A stretch of DNA of 7,075 nt from Limisphaerales bacterium (lineage in GTDB: Bacteria; Verrucomicrobiota; Verrucomicrobiae; Limisphaerales; UBA11358): positions 1 to 7,075 of the forward strand of contig PLZL01000348.1 of assembly GCA_003152145.1 (NCBI GenBank), given 5' to 3'. The notes beneath the pieces are model-generated. The model was not told the origin of the DNA. It saw only the letters and a list, made by a program, of their open reading frames with translations, and made no database searches. Of the stretch, positions 1-6,144 are shown one piece after another (the stretch's first letter is position 1; the number at the start of each line of letters is the position of its first letter). The position numbers and the translations under genes were made by a program.

Positions 1-2
1 AC

Positions 3-47
3 CTTGAATCAGTGAAATCCGGCTCCGCCAAAGCCGTGAACCCTTGA
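3..47 (+). CDS. Possible C-terminal tail of a gene entering from the left
   Basis: One plus-strand frame is open from the window edge and reads LESVKSGSAKAVNP before a TGA at 45-47. If real it would converge on the restriction-modification gene. Fourteen residues are too few to recognise a family, and the same bases form part of an imperfect direct repeat, so this is only a possibility. Confidence 0.15.
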   Translation, partial: LESVKSGSAKAVNP

Positions 48-92
48 CCAAAATCCGGCCTTAACACCCAAACGCTGGTCGTGCGCAAGCAC

Positions 93-2669
93 CTAGCTCA
101 TTAATTTTTCCAACTCTTCCCGCTTTTGATCGAGTTCTTCCAAGTATGACGCCCATTGTCTCATCAATTCTATATCAAATTCGCCTTTGTCGGTTACAGG
201 CAAATCGATTTCAAGCGTCGCCATGACCTCAAGCGATGGCCGAAAATCTCTATTGAACCCATAATCAATTCCGGCTGTTCTTATTTGTCGGCCAAGATAT
301 TCAGGATCAATTTTTGCCATCTTGATTGCGAGTTGACCACAATGGTCTGTAATCGCATATTTTTCACCCGGCGAAACGCCCTTGCAATCAAAGTCGCTAT
401 CTATGCTCCACAATGCCCCGCCAAATTCTAAACCTCCTGCATTTGCGGCATCAACAAAGCCAAAAACTTTCCGAATGTTTGCACTATAAAGCGGAACGCC
501 AGTTCGTTTCTGGTAGATATCCTTTTTAAGCACACGCCGCCCGATGCCCATGCCAAATAATTTTTCATCGCCCAAGGAAACTGTTTTCCATCCGCTTGGC
601 GTTGGTGGCACAGAACGTTTCGATTCGGCGGACAGCCAATCCTTCGCAAGTGCCTCCACACTCTTCATTTTACTATCAAGTGCAGTTCGCGCAGCCGCTG
701 GGTCTTCATCTGCACCCAACAGCCCAATTTGTTTTGCGATTTCTTTTGACCAATAGTGTCTCAAATTGATTGACCTCTTTCCAAACAACTCAAGCCCGGT
801 CGTTGACGATGCTTGTTTGATTGCCTTATCAGGTTTTGCACCAGCTTTGTGCGCCGTGTAGCAGCCAACAAGTTGCGGGAGGTCATCTACGGTTGGTAGC
901 CGTTTTACATCTCTGGTCTCGCCAATTTCGCCCACCGCGAAAAGTAACACTTTTTCGGTAGCGAGCTGCTTCTTCAGCGCATCGTCGGAAAATTCTTTTG
1001 ACCGGCGCTTCAAATGTGTAATCACAACACGCTTTGGGGTGTTGAAAAATGTGCGTTCCGGCAGAATGGCCAGAATATCAATCGCGCAGTGTTTGAGAAT
1101 CCATGAGCGTAAGGTTTGGTCGGTGGTTCTTAAGAAAAATGTTTCGGGCAGGAGAATCCAAGCATCGCCATTCTTTTTCAAGGCTTGCACGACATACTGC
1201 ACAAACAATCCTTCAACGCCGCTATACTTCTGTCCAAAGTATCGTTTGCGTTTGTTGTTTGATTTGATGAGTTTTCCAATGTCAGCCGAACCAGAAACAA
1301 CAAATGGGGGATTGGTAATAATGAGGTCGTATTTTCCAACCGGCATATCTTCCAGCGAGCCGAGCGCCGTTTTGTCTTTGCAGACAAACACTTCATTCAG
1401 CCATTTTGCGAACGATTTGACCCGGCCAGGTTGGTCTGCAAGCAAATCACCACAATGAACCAGTGCGTTCGCCTTCGCTAGAATCGCAGTTTTGGGAACC
1501 AACTCAAAGCCGTGCCAATTATGCACCGGCTCCATTTTGTTTCCCTTTAACACCCATTGAGAATCCAAATCACGAGCCATTTGTTCGAGAATAAATCCAC
1601 CAACACCAGATGCCGGGTCGCAAATTTCTTTGCCAGATGGCAGTTCTTCAACCTTTGCCATCTTGTGAATCGCCTCAACAACTTTGCGCGGTGTGAAAAA
1701 CTGCCCGAATGTTGTGGTTGTTTTGCTCTCTTGGAGGAATGACTCGTAAAGCCTTGTTTTGAATTCCGGCGCAGTGTTTTTCAGTGTTCCAAAACGGACA
1801 AACTTTTTGAGCAGCTCGCTGAAAATTATATTGTGGTCTCGGTTTGTGCCTTGAAGCACTATCCCATTGATAATGCTGAAACCATCCTTGCCTTCAGGAA
1901 ATAATTCTTTGATGTAGGGGCGGATTACTTGCTCGTAATACAGGTAGGAATTTTCCCGGTCGAGTTCCATGATGTTTTTCAAGGAAACATCCTGGCCTTT
2001 TCCGTCTCTGACCATTAGCCCCAAGTCATTCAGAAATTTGAACAAAAACAACTCAACAAACGTAGCAAGGCAATCTTCCGGCCGGTCAGCCTTTAGCCGC
2101 CAAATCGTTTGCCAGACTTGCTGCGCGAGTAATTTAGGATTTGCTCTGGCTTTGGCTCGGACTCGTGAGTGGATTTCATCAAGATTATGGATGATGTAGG
2201 AAATTTCAGAGGCAAACGCTTTATCCTTGAAATCAACTTGAGCCGGCATCGCTTTGCCATCTTCGCGAGTGAGCTCAATAACCGCTTCGGCGCGGCCATT
2301 TATCCAGCGCGTGGAAATCCCATCAGTCAAATACCCAATCAGCGCACTGATTGGCTGGCACTTTGTTTTCAGCAAATCCTCGGCAAGCTTCGACCAGTTT
2401 CCGTCAGTGATTTGGCCGGGTGCTTTGTGTTCGCCAATCACAAGTGCGGCCAAAATGGGTTCGCGCGTTATGACTAGCGCATCGCACTTCTGTGTTTTAA
2501 GCGCGCCGTAATCTTTATTCGGCAAAATTCCGTGTTCGGCAAATTGATTCAGAGTGGTCAATTGACACTCGAACACCTCAAAATCACCGAGCTTAAATCC
2601 TTTTCCGTCAGGATAACGCTGTTGCAGTTCTTCGGATGCCATATGCGATTTGCATTGGCGTAACTTCAA
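93..2669 (-). CDS. Single-chain restriction-modification enzyme (nuclease + N6-adenine methylase + specificity domain)
   Basis: Predicted to methylate adenine in, and cut at, a specific DNA site, combining in 858 residues what type I systems split over HsdR, HsdM and HsdS (type IIG-like layout). An N-terminal nuclease-like domain (about 20-150) shows a PD-(D/E)XK-like pattern with D63 and E80-H-K82. Residues about 165-310 resemble the HsdM helical N-domain. The methylase core has FGQFFTP (321-327), SAM motif I DPASGVGGF (351-359) and catalytic motif IV NPPF (453-456). Residues about 695-858 resemble one HsdS target recognition domain (ITDHCGQL near 773-780) with a charged, coiled-coil-like tail. 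The maximal frame begins at a TTG; an in-frame stop lies just upstream. An ATG at 2642 (residue 10) is an equally good start, and neither has a clear ribosome site. No separate hsdR or hsdS adjoins it. Base composition is more AT-rich than the GH28 genes. Domain assignment is sure for the methylase, good for the TRD, moderate for the nuclease. Confidence 0.9.
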   Translation of the reverse strand: MKLRQCKSHMASEELQQRYPDGKGFKLGDFEVFECQLTTLNQFAEHGILPNKDYGALKTQKCDALVITREPILAALVIGEHKAPGQITDGNWSKLAEDLLKTKCQPISALIGYLTDGISTRWINGRAEAVIELTREDGKAMPAQVDFKDKAFASEISYIIHNLDEIHSRVRAKARANPKLLAQQVWQTIWRLKADRPEDCLATFVELFLFKFLNDLGLMVRDGKGQDVSLKNIMELDRENSYLYYEQVIRPYIKELFPEGKDGFSIINGIVLQGTNRDHNIIFSELLKKFVRFGTLKNTAPEFKTRLYESFLQESKTTTTFGQFFTPRKVVEAIHKMAKVEELPSGKEICDPASGVGGFILEQMARDLDSQWVLKGNKMEPVHNWHGFELVPKTAILAKANALVHCGDLLADQPGRVKSFAKWLNEVFVCKDKTALGSLEDMPVGKYDLIITNPPFVVSGSADIGKLIKSNNKRKRYFGQKYSGVEGLFVQYVVQALKKNGDAWILLPETFFLRTTDQTLRSWILKHCAIDILAILPERTFFNTPKRVVITHLKRRSKEFSDDALKKQLATEKVLLFAVGEIGETRDVKRLPTVDDLPQLVGCYTAHKAGAKPDKAIKQASSTTGLELFGKRSINLRHYWSKEIAKQIGLLGADEDPAAARTALDSKMKSVEALAKDWLSAESKRSVPPTPSGWKTVSLGDEKLFGMGIGRRVLKKDIYQKRTGVPLYSANIRKVFGFVDAANAGGLEFGGALWSIDSDFDCKGVSPGEKYAITDHCGQLAIKMAKIDPEYLGRQIRTAGIDYGFNRDFRPSLEVMATLEIDLPVTDKGEFDIELMRQWASYLEELDQKREELEKLMS

Positions 2670-2734
2670 CCCACAGGAAATCTAAAAAGAAGAGGCGCGG
2701 ACTCGTCACGCCCTGACCCGAGGCACCGCGAAGC

Positions 2735-2798
2735 GCCTGTGAAAGAAGCGCGCCAAGCCGCGCCCATTTGGGCGCGCTCGGTCGGATCTTTCACGGGC
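2735..2798. repeat. Large imperfect inverted repeat (hairpin)
   Basis: The arm 2735-2754 is uninterrupted and pairs with two right-hand segments. 2747-2754 (AGCGCGCC) pairs perfectly with 2771-2778 (GGCGCGCT), and 2735-2746 pairs with 2787-2798 with a single T-G wobble; an 8-nt bulge (2779-2786) lies in the right arm. An alternative 7-bp inner stem is CGCGCCC (2759-2765) with GGGCGCG (2770-2776). There is no T-run after it in either direction, so it is not an obvious intrinsic terminator; a REP-like dispersed element or an RNA structure is as likely. Confidence 0.6.
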
Positions 2799-2914
2799 TT
2801 GGAAAATTCGCGGTTTTCGGATCAGCCCGTAGCCGTAGCTACGCAAAATTGTTTTGGTTAAATAATAATCGTCGTTTTGGTTTTTATAACGAGACGAGTG
2901 TGCGCCGAAAAATT

Positions 2915-2944
2915 ATCCGCGTCAATCCGCGTTCATCTGTGGTT
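2915..2944. repeat. Three 10-bp tandem units, ATCCGCGTCA type
   Basis: Three adjacent decamers, ATCCGCGTCA, ATCCGCGTTC and ATCTGTGGTT, follow one another at exact 10-bp spacing. The last is a diverged copy. The pattern resembles short dispersed intergenic repeats that I recall from Verrucomicrobia and other environmental Gram-negative genomes; dispersal here is not provable from one window. Confidence 0.55.
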
Positions 2945-3027
2945 CTCCTCATCCGGCCTGCTGGCAGGAATTTGTTTTTCCCCACGACCCTCACCTGTCC
3001 AGCTTTTGCCCTCATCCGGCTGCGCCA

Positions 3028-3052
3028 CCTTCTCCCATCCGATGGGCGAAGG
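3028..3052. repeat. 12-bp-arm hairpin with one mismatch
   Basis: CCTTCTCCCATC (3028-3039) faces GATGGGCGAAGG (3041-3052); all positions pair except one T-C mismatch. It sits behind CTCATCCGGCTGCG (from 3011), which nearly repeats CTCATCCGGCCTG (from 2948). This looks like a dispersed palindromic element, not a terminator, because no T-run follows on either strand. Confidence 0.5.
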
Positions 3053-3134
3053 AATTTATTTGTGGGACGAGTTCCCGGCGTAGTCGCGTTGCGCCAACGC
3101 CGGGCTAATTTCCGTAGCGCCGTCAGCGCATTTG

Positions 3135-3152
3135 AATTCGCGGAAATTCGTG
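3135..3152. repeat. Two 10-bp-spaced AATTCG units
   Basis: AATTCGCGG at 3135 is followed by AATTCGTG at 3145, ten bases apart. It belongs with the neighbouring decamer clusters in spacing but has its own sequence. Confidence 0.4.
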
Positions 3153-3160
3153 TCAGAACT

Positions 3161-3190
3161 TTTGCGTTCCTTACGCTCTTTTGTGGCTAA
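3161..3190. repeat. Three 10-bp units, TTTGCGTTCC type
   Basis: TTTGCGTTCC, TTACGCTCTT and TTGTGGCTAA follow one another at exact 10-bp spacing. They are diverged copies of one theme, read on the minus strand as CCACAAAAGAGCGTAAGGAA, a phrase similar to dispersed repeats common in environmental bacterial genomes (from memory, not searched). Confidence 0.45.
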
Positions 3191-3192
3191 AA

Positions 3193-3219
3193 ATCCGCTT
3201 CATCTGCGACATCCGCGTT
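3193..3219. repeat. Three 9-bp tandem units, ATCCGCTTC type
   Basis: ATCCGCTTC, ATCTGCGAC and ATCCGCGTT are adjacent 9-mers. They match the theme of the cluster at 2915-2944 but with a 9-bp and not a 10-bp period. The cluster ends about two dozen bases from the stop codon of the GH28 lipoprotein gene. Confidence 0.5.
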
Positions 3220-3242
3220 TTACGCGGTTCAATTCTTGGTTG

Positions 3243-4622
3243 TTATTTTTGGGTTGAAGTTTCCAAACCATCAACCTGGGCATTGTCTGAAATGACCGGC
3301 ACGCCATCTGCCGCCAGAATGTTTGAGTTTATGAACCGGATGCCTTTGGCGTTACGGATGGTCAATCCCTTTGGCGAGGAAATCTGCACGTTTTCAAAAA
3401 CCACATTTGATATGCAATTCTCCGGCAGGCCTTGAATCATACCTGCCGATTTCAGGCTGGTTGCCTTCAAATGGGTCACACGAATGTCTCGAAAAACCGG
3501 AATATTTTGACCAGCGGACGGCGCGGCGCCCGTCTGCACGGCGGATGGGCGGGCCGCGTCTCCGGCGGAATCATTCATGTAATAACAGGTGAACGTGATT
3601 GCCGGGAAGACGTTCGACATGGTGATGTCACTGTAGCTGATGTTCTCCACAATGCCGCCGCGCCGGACATCGGATTTGATGCGGATGCCGTTCTCGGTGT
3701 TTTCAAACGTGCAATGTTTCACCGTCACGTTACGCACGCCGCCGACGGTCTCACTGCCGATGCTCATGCCGTGCCCGTGCAAAAACGTGCAATCGGTCAC
3801 CAGGAAGTCTTCGCTCTGGAATTCCCGCCCCGGTATTTTCCTTCCGGCCTTGATGGCGATGTTGTCGTCGCCCAAGTCCATTTTGCATTTCGTGATCAAA
3901 TAACGGTGTCCGCTCGGATCAATCGCGTCCGTGTTCGCCGCGTGTGCCGGCGAAAGGAAGGTCACGTTCGATATCACCACGTCATCGCAATCCGCCGGCA
4001 CGAAGTGGGATTTCGGCGAATTTTGCAGCGTGATATTTTCAAGGCGGACATTTTTACAGCGGTCGAGTGAAACCAGGTTTGGCCGGGGCAAAGTGTAGCC
4101 GGGCCTGATTTGACGCGCCTTCTCGGCCTCGTCCCACCAGACTGCGCCGCCGCCGTCAATCACACCGGTGCCAGTGAAAATCACGTTCGTCAAATCCCTG
4201 CCGCCGATGAATGGGATGAAACCACCCCGGGCCTTGGTCCAGTCGCCGGGTATTTTCATGAAATCATTCTGGTTCGTGCTCGCCTGCAATGTCGCGCGTG
4301 CACCCAGCTTCACCGTTGTCCCGGAGTGCAGCGTGAGCGGCTGGCTCAAATAAATCCCCTTCGGAAATGCCACCGTGCCGCCGGAATTCGTGCAGGCGTC
4401 GAGCGCTTTTTGGATCGCCGCCGTGTCAAAAGTTGTCCCGTCGCCTTTTGCGCCGAAATGGCGGACGTTGAAAAATTTTGCCGGGGAACCGGCAACCGTG
4501 CGGGAACCGGTCAGGCAACCGGTCATGACCGACATCATTACCAACGCGGACAACAAAAGGATTGCTGCCGGTGCGGGCTGGAGATTTAAATGTTTCATGG
4601 ATTTGATGGGACGGAAGTTCAT
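3243..4622 (-). CDS. GH28 polygalacturonase-family lipoprotein
   Basis: Predicted inverting glycoside hydrolase of family 28, cutting galacturonic-acid-containing pectic chains (polygalacturonase or a related specificity) from a right-handed parallel beta-helix. The N-terminus is a lipoprotein signal: a hydrophobic run at about 19-32, then the lipobox VMTGC with C36 as the likely lipidated cysteine, so the enzyme should be membrane-anchored. Residues about 50-115 are the pectate-lyase-superfamily entry region (FGAKGDGTTFDTAAIQKALD). All four GH28 signatures are present: N230-T-D232, D252-D253, G283-H-G285 and R314-I-K316, matching the catalytic aspartates, histidine and substrate-binding Arg/Lys known from fungal enzymes. 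A Ser/Ala-rich insert lies at 351-373. The 459 residues are normal for the family. Starts at ATG 4622 or, giving a neater signal peptide, ATG 4598; no ribosome site decides. It lies 44 bp after the second GH28 gene, probably in one operon. Exact substrate cannot be read from sequence. Confidence 0.93.
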   Translation of the reverse strand: MNFRPIKSMKHLNLQPAPAAILLLSALVMMSVMTGCLTGSRTVAGSPAKFFNVRHFGAKGDGTTFDTAAIQKALDACTNSGGTVAFPKGIYLSQPLTLHSGTTVKLGARATLQASTNQNDFMKIPGDWTKARGGFIPFIGGRDLTNVIFTGTGVIDGGGAVWWDEAEKARQIRPGYTLPRPNLVSLDRCKNVRLENITLQNSPKSHFVPADCDDVVISNVTFLSPAHAANTDAIDPSGHRYLITKCKMDLGDDNIAIKAGRKIPGREFQSEDFLVTDCTFLHGHGMSIGSETVGGVRNVTVKHCTFENTENGIRIKSDVRRGGIVENISYSDITMSNVFPAITFTCYYMNDSAGDAARPSAVQTGAAPSAGQNIPVFRDIRVTHLKATSLKSAGMIQGLPENCISNVVFENVQISSPKGLTIRNAKGIRFINSNILAADGVPVISDNAQVDGLETSTQK

Positions 4623-4666
4623 GGTTAATTGCCATATTTTATTTCGGCGCGACCCGGACAGAAATT

Positions 4667-6073
4667 TTACTTTCCGGCGGTTTGCTGTTCGCCGGTGTAG
4701 GCAACACCGTTGATCTTCACTTTGGTCAATTTCAAGTTCTTCACATTTCGAGTCACCACCGCGGGATTTTTCAACGCGATGTTGATGTTCTTGAAGGTCA
4801 GGTTTTCCACGGTGCTTTTTGCCGGCCCGTCCACGTTCCCAAAATCATGCAGCGTGCCGGTGATGTTTTCCAGGGTCACATTGGTGACCCATTGGCTGGG
4901 CGCGGGCTTGCCTTGTAAATCAAGGTATTGCCCCCAGCCCGAGATTGAAACCAGTTGCGCATTCGGGTTCTGCACCTGGATGTTTCGGGCGGTGATGTTT
5001 TCGTAATGCTCTTCCGTGTCGGGGCGGAGCTTGAGTTTCAGGACGCAGTTTTTGTTCGTGCCCGTCAGCCGGCAATTTTCGATGACCACATCGCGCACCA
5101 CCGTGGCCTCGCTGCCGATCGTCAGCGCGGAATTGCCAAGCCCGAACGTGCAGCCGGAGATGCGGATATGCTCGACGGGCGGGATCGTCTTGTCGTCCAG
5201 CGCGGAAGTTCCCTTGTTGCCCTTGAGGACAATGTTGTCGTCAACCACGGAAATGTAGGAACCCTTGATCGCCACCTTCCGGCAGCTATCCACATCAATG
5301 CCGTCGGTGCTGGGCGCGCGGAGCGGCGCGCGGATGTCCACGTCTTTCACCAGCACATCCGTGCAGCGGAACAGGTGCAGGTTCCAGAAACCCGATTCGC
5401 GCAATGAAATGCCGCTGACCTGCACGTCCTTCGAGTCCCGGATAAAAATGTTCCGGGGACGCTTCACGTCGAGATTCGTGGTGAACCGGTTCGTCCTGCG
5501 CCCGAACCCAAATGCGTCCCAAAACGGCTTGCCACCGCCGACAATCGTGCCTTTGCCCGTGATGCGGAGATGATCCACGTTGCTCGCGTTGACCAGCGCC
5601 GGAATCCAGACCTGAAAATGCCCCTCAATGCGCGTCTCCAGCTCCGGATAATCCTCAATGTTTGTCGAACCTTTCAGCACCGCGCCCTTGTCCAGATGCA
5701 GATTCACTCCGGGCTTGAGATAAATCGCCCCCGACAAAAATTCACCCTTGGGAATCACCAGCGTCCCGCCACGGCTCGTGGCCAGCGTATCAATCGCCTT
5801 CTGGATGGCCGCCGTGTTGAGCGTTACACCGTCGCCCACCGCGCCCGCCGCCGCGATGGACAACTGTTTTGCCACCGACGCGCTGGACATCGGCCTTGCC
5901 GTCGCCGTCGCGCCGGGAATAAAAAAAACAAGCAACGCCGGAAGAATGACGAAGCCACAAAGCTTTTGTGAAAAAGGTTTGGATTTGATGGACACAATGT
6001 TGTTATACACTTCCAACAATTTTTGAAAAGGCCAAATCCCGCCTCTTCGGTGATAATCCAGCACCGTCTGCAC
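4667..6073 (-). CDS. GH28-family exported protein with altered catalytic motifs
   Basis: A second family 28 beta-helix protein, up to 468 residues, upstream of and probably co-transcribed with the lipoprotein paralogue. The fold signature is clear: AAGAVGDGVTLNTAAIQKAI near 74-94, repeated short beta-strand coils, S255-T-D257 (for NTD) and D278-D279 (VVDDNIVLKGN). The other two signatures differ: the place of Gly-His-Gly holds N314-S-A316 (GNSALTIGSE), and Arg-Ile-Lys is K346-L-K348. The acidic residues survive, so it may still be a hydrolase, perhaps with another pectic or rhamnogalacturonan substrate. The longest frame starts at GTG 6073, but this puts about 26 odd residues before the signal peptide. 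GTG at 5995 gives a normal Sec signal (charged start, hydrophobic core GFVILPALLVFFIPG at 40-54, cleavage near ATATA). I favour 5995. No lipobox cysteine follows the core, so it is probably periplasmic or secreted. Confidence 0.92.
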   Translation of the reverse strand: MQTVLDYHRRGGIWPFQKLLEVYNNIVSIKSKPFSQKLCGFVILPALLVFFIPGATATARPMSSASVAKQLSIAAAGAVGDGVTLNTAAIQKAIDTLATSRGGTLVIPKGEFLSGAIYLKPGVNLHLDKGAVLKGSTNIEDYPELETRIEGHFQVWIPALVNASNVDHLRITGKGTIVGGGKPFWDAFGFGRRTNRFTTNLDVKRPRNIFIRDSKDVQVSGISLRESGFWNLHLFRCTDVLVKDVDIRAPLRAPSTDGIDVDSCRKVAIKGSYISVVDDNIVLKGNKGTSALDDKTIPPVEHIRISGCTFGLGNSALTIGSEATVVRDVVIENCRLTGTNKNCVLKLKLRPDTEEHYENITARNIQVQNPNAQLVSISGWGQYLDLQGKPAPSQWVTNVTLENITGTLHDFGNVDGPAKSTVENLTFKNINIALKNPAVVTRNVKNLKLTKVKINGVAYTGEQQTAGK

Positions 6074-6103
6074 TCCATTTATTTTACGGGTCTTTGCAGA
6101 CGG
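6064..6103. promoter_or_regulatory. Perfect 9-bp inverted repeat in the divergent control region
   Basis: CCGTCTGCA (6064-6072) and TGCAGACGG (6095-6103) are exact reverse complements, 22 bases apart. The pair encloses a possible minus-strand -10 box and lies between the divergently transcribed GH28 gene and ORF6N gene. It could be a regulator-binding site or a hairpin in the leader RNA. The left arm overlaps the GTG at 6071-6073, which is a further reason to doubt that GTG as the true start of the GH28 gene. Confidence 0.4.
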
Positions 6104-6110
6104 CCATCAA
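6081..6110 (-). promoter_or_regulatory. Possible sigma-70-type promoter for the minus-strand GH28 pair
   Basis: Read on the minus strand, TTGATG (6110-6105) and TAAAAT (6086-6081) are 18 bases apart and resemble -35 and -10 boxes. Transcription would begin near 6074, giving a leader of about 78 bases before the favoured GTG at 5995. Such matches arise by chance, and Verrucomicrobial promoters are poorly characterised, so this is tentative. Confidence 0.3.
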
Positions 6111-6144
6111 TTGACGAAACCCGGAGCGCCGCTGGCAGGACGCG

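Larger units (their letters stand above)
2670..3242. other. Gene-free, repeat-rich spacer
   Basis: No convincing gene lies in these 573 bases. A plus-strand open frame at 2768-3190 has no family resemblance and runs through repeats, so I do not call it. The stretch contains a large imperfect hairpin (2735-2798), a 10-bp palindrome CGTAGCTACG (2834-2843), a second hairpin (3028-3052), and four short-period repeat clusters (2915-2944, 3135-3152, 3161-3190, 3193-3219). It separates the restriction-modification gene from the 3' end of the GH28 pair, all on the minus strand, so those two units are probably transcribed separately. No clear promoter for the minus-strand restriction gene could be picked out. 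Confidence 0.7.

Noticed and set aside
2768..3190. Plus-strand open frame of 140 codons in the spacer
   Set aside because: It runs through hairpins and short repeats, has no recognisable domain and an arginine-rich, low-information composition typical of frames over dispersed repeats.
2915..3219. CRISPR array
   Set aside because: Units are 9-10 bp, adjacent or irregularly placed and of different sequence; there are no 25-40 bp repeats with unique spacers and no cas genes.
3213..3227. Hairpin CCGCGT-TTT-ACGCGG as terminator of the GH28 operon
   Set aside because: It is well placed, 15 bases past the stop, but the stem is short, no T-run follows on the minus strand, and it is part of a repeat cluster.
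3432..4070. Plus-strand open frame of 212 codons
   Set aside because: It lies wholly antisense to the GH28 lipoprotein gene, whose catalytic motifs are intact; the frame is a by-product of GC-rich codons.
5824..6078. Minus-strand ATG frame of 84 codons overlapping the GH28 start region
   Set aside because: It is out of frame with the GH28 gene and becomes an arginine-rich shadow of its signal peptide and first domain.
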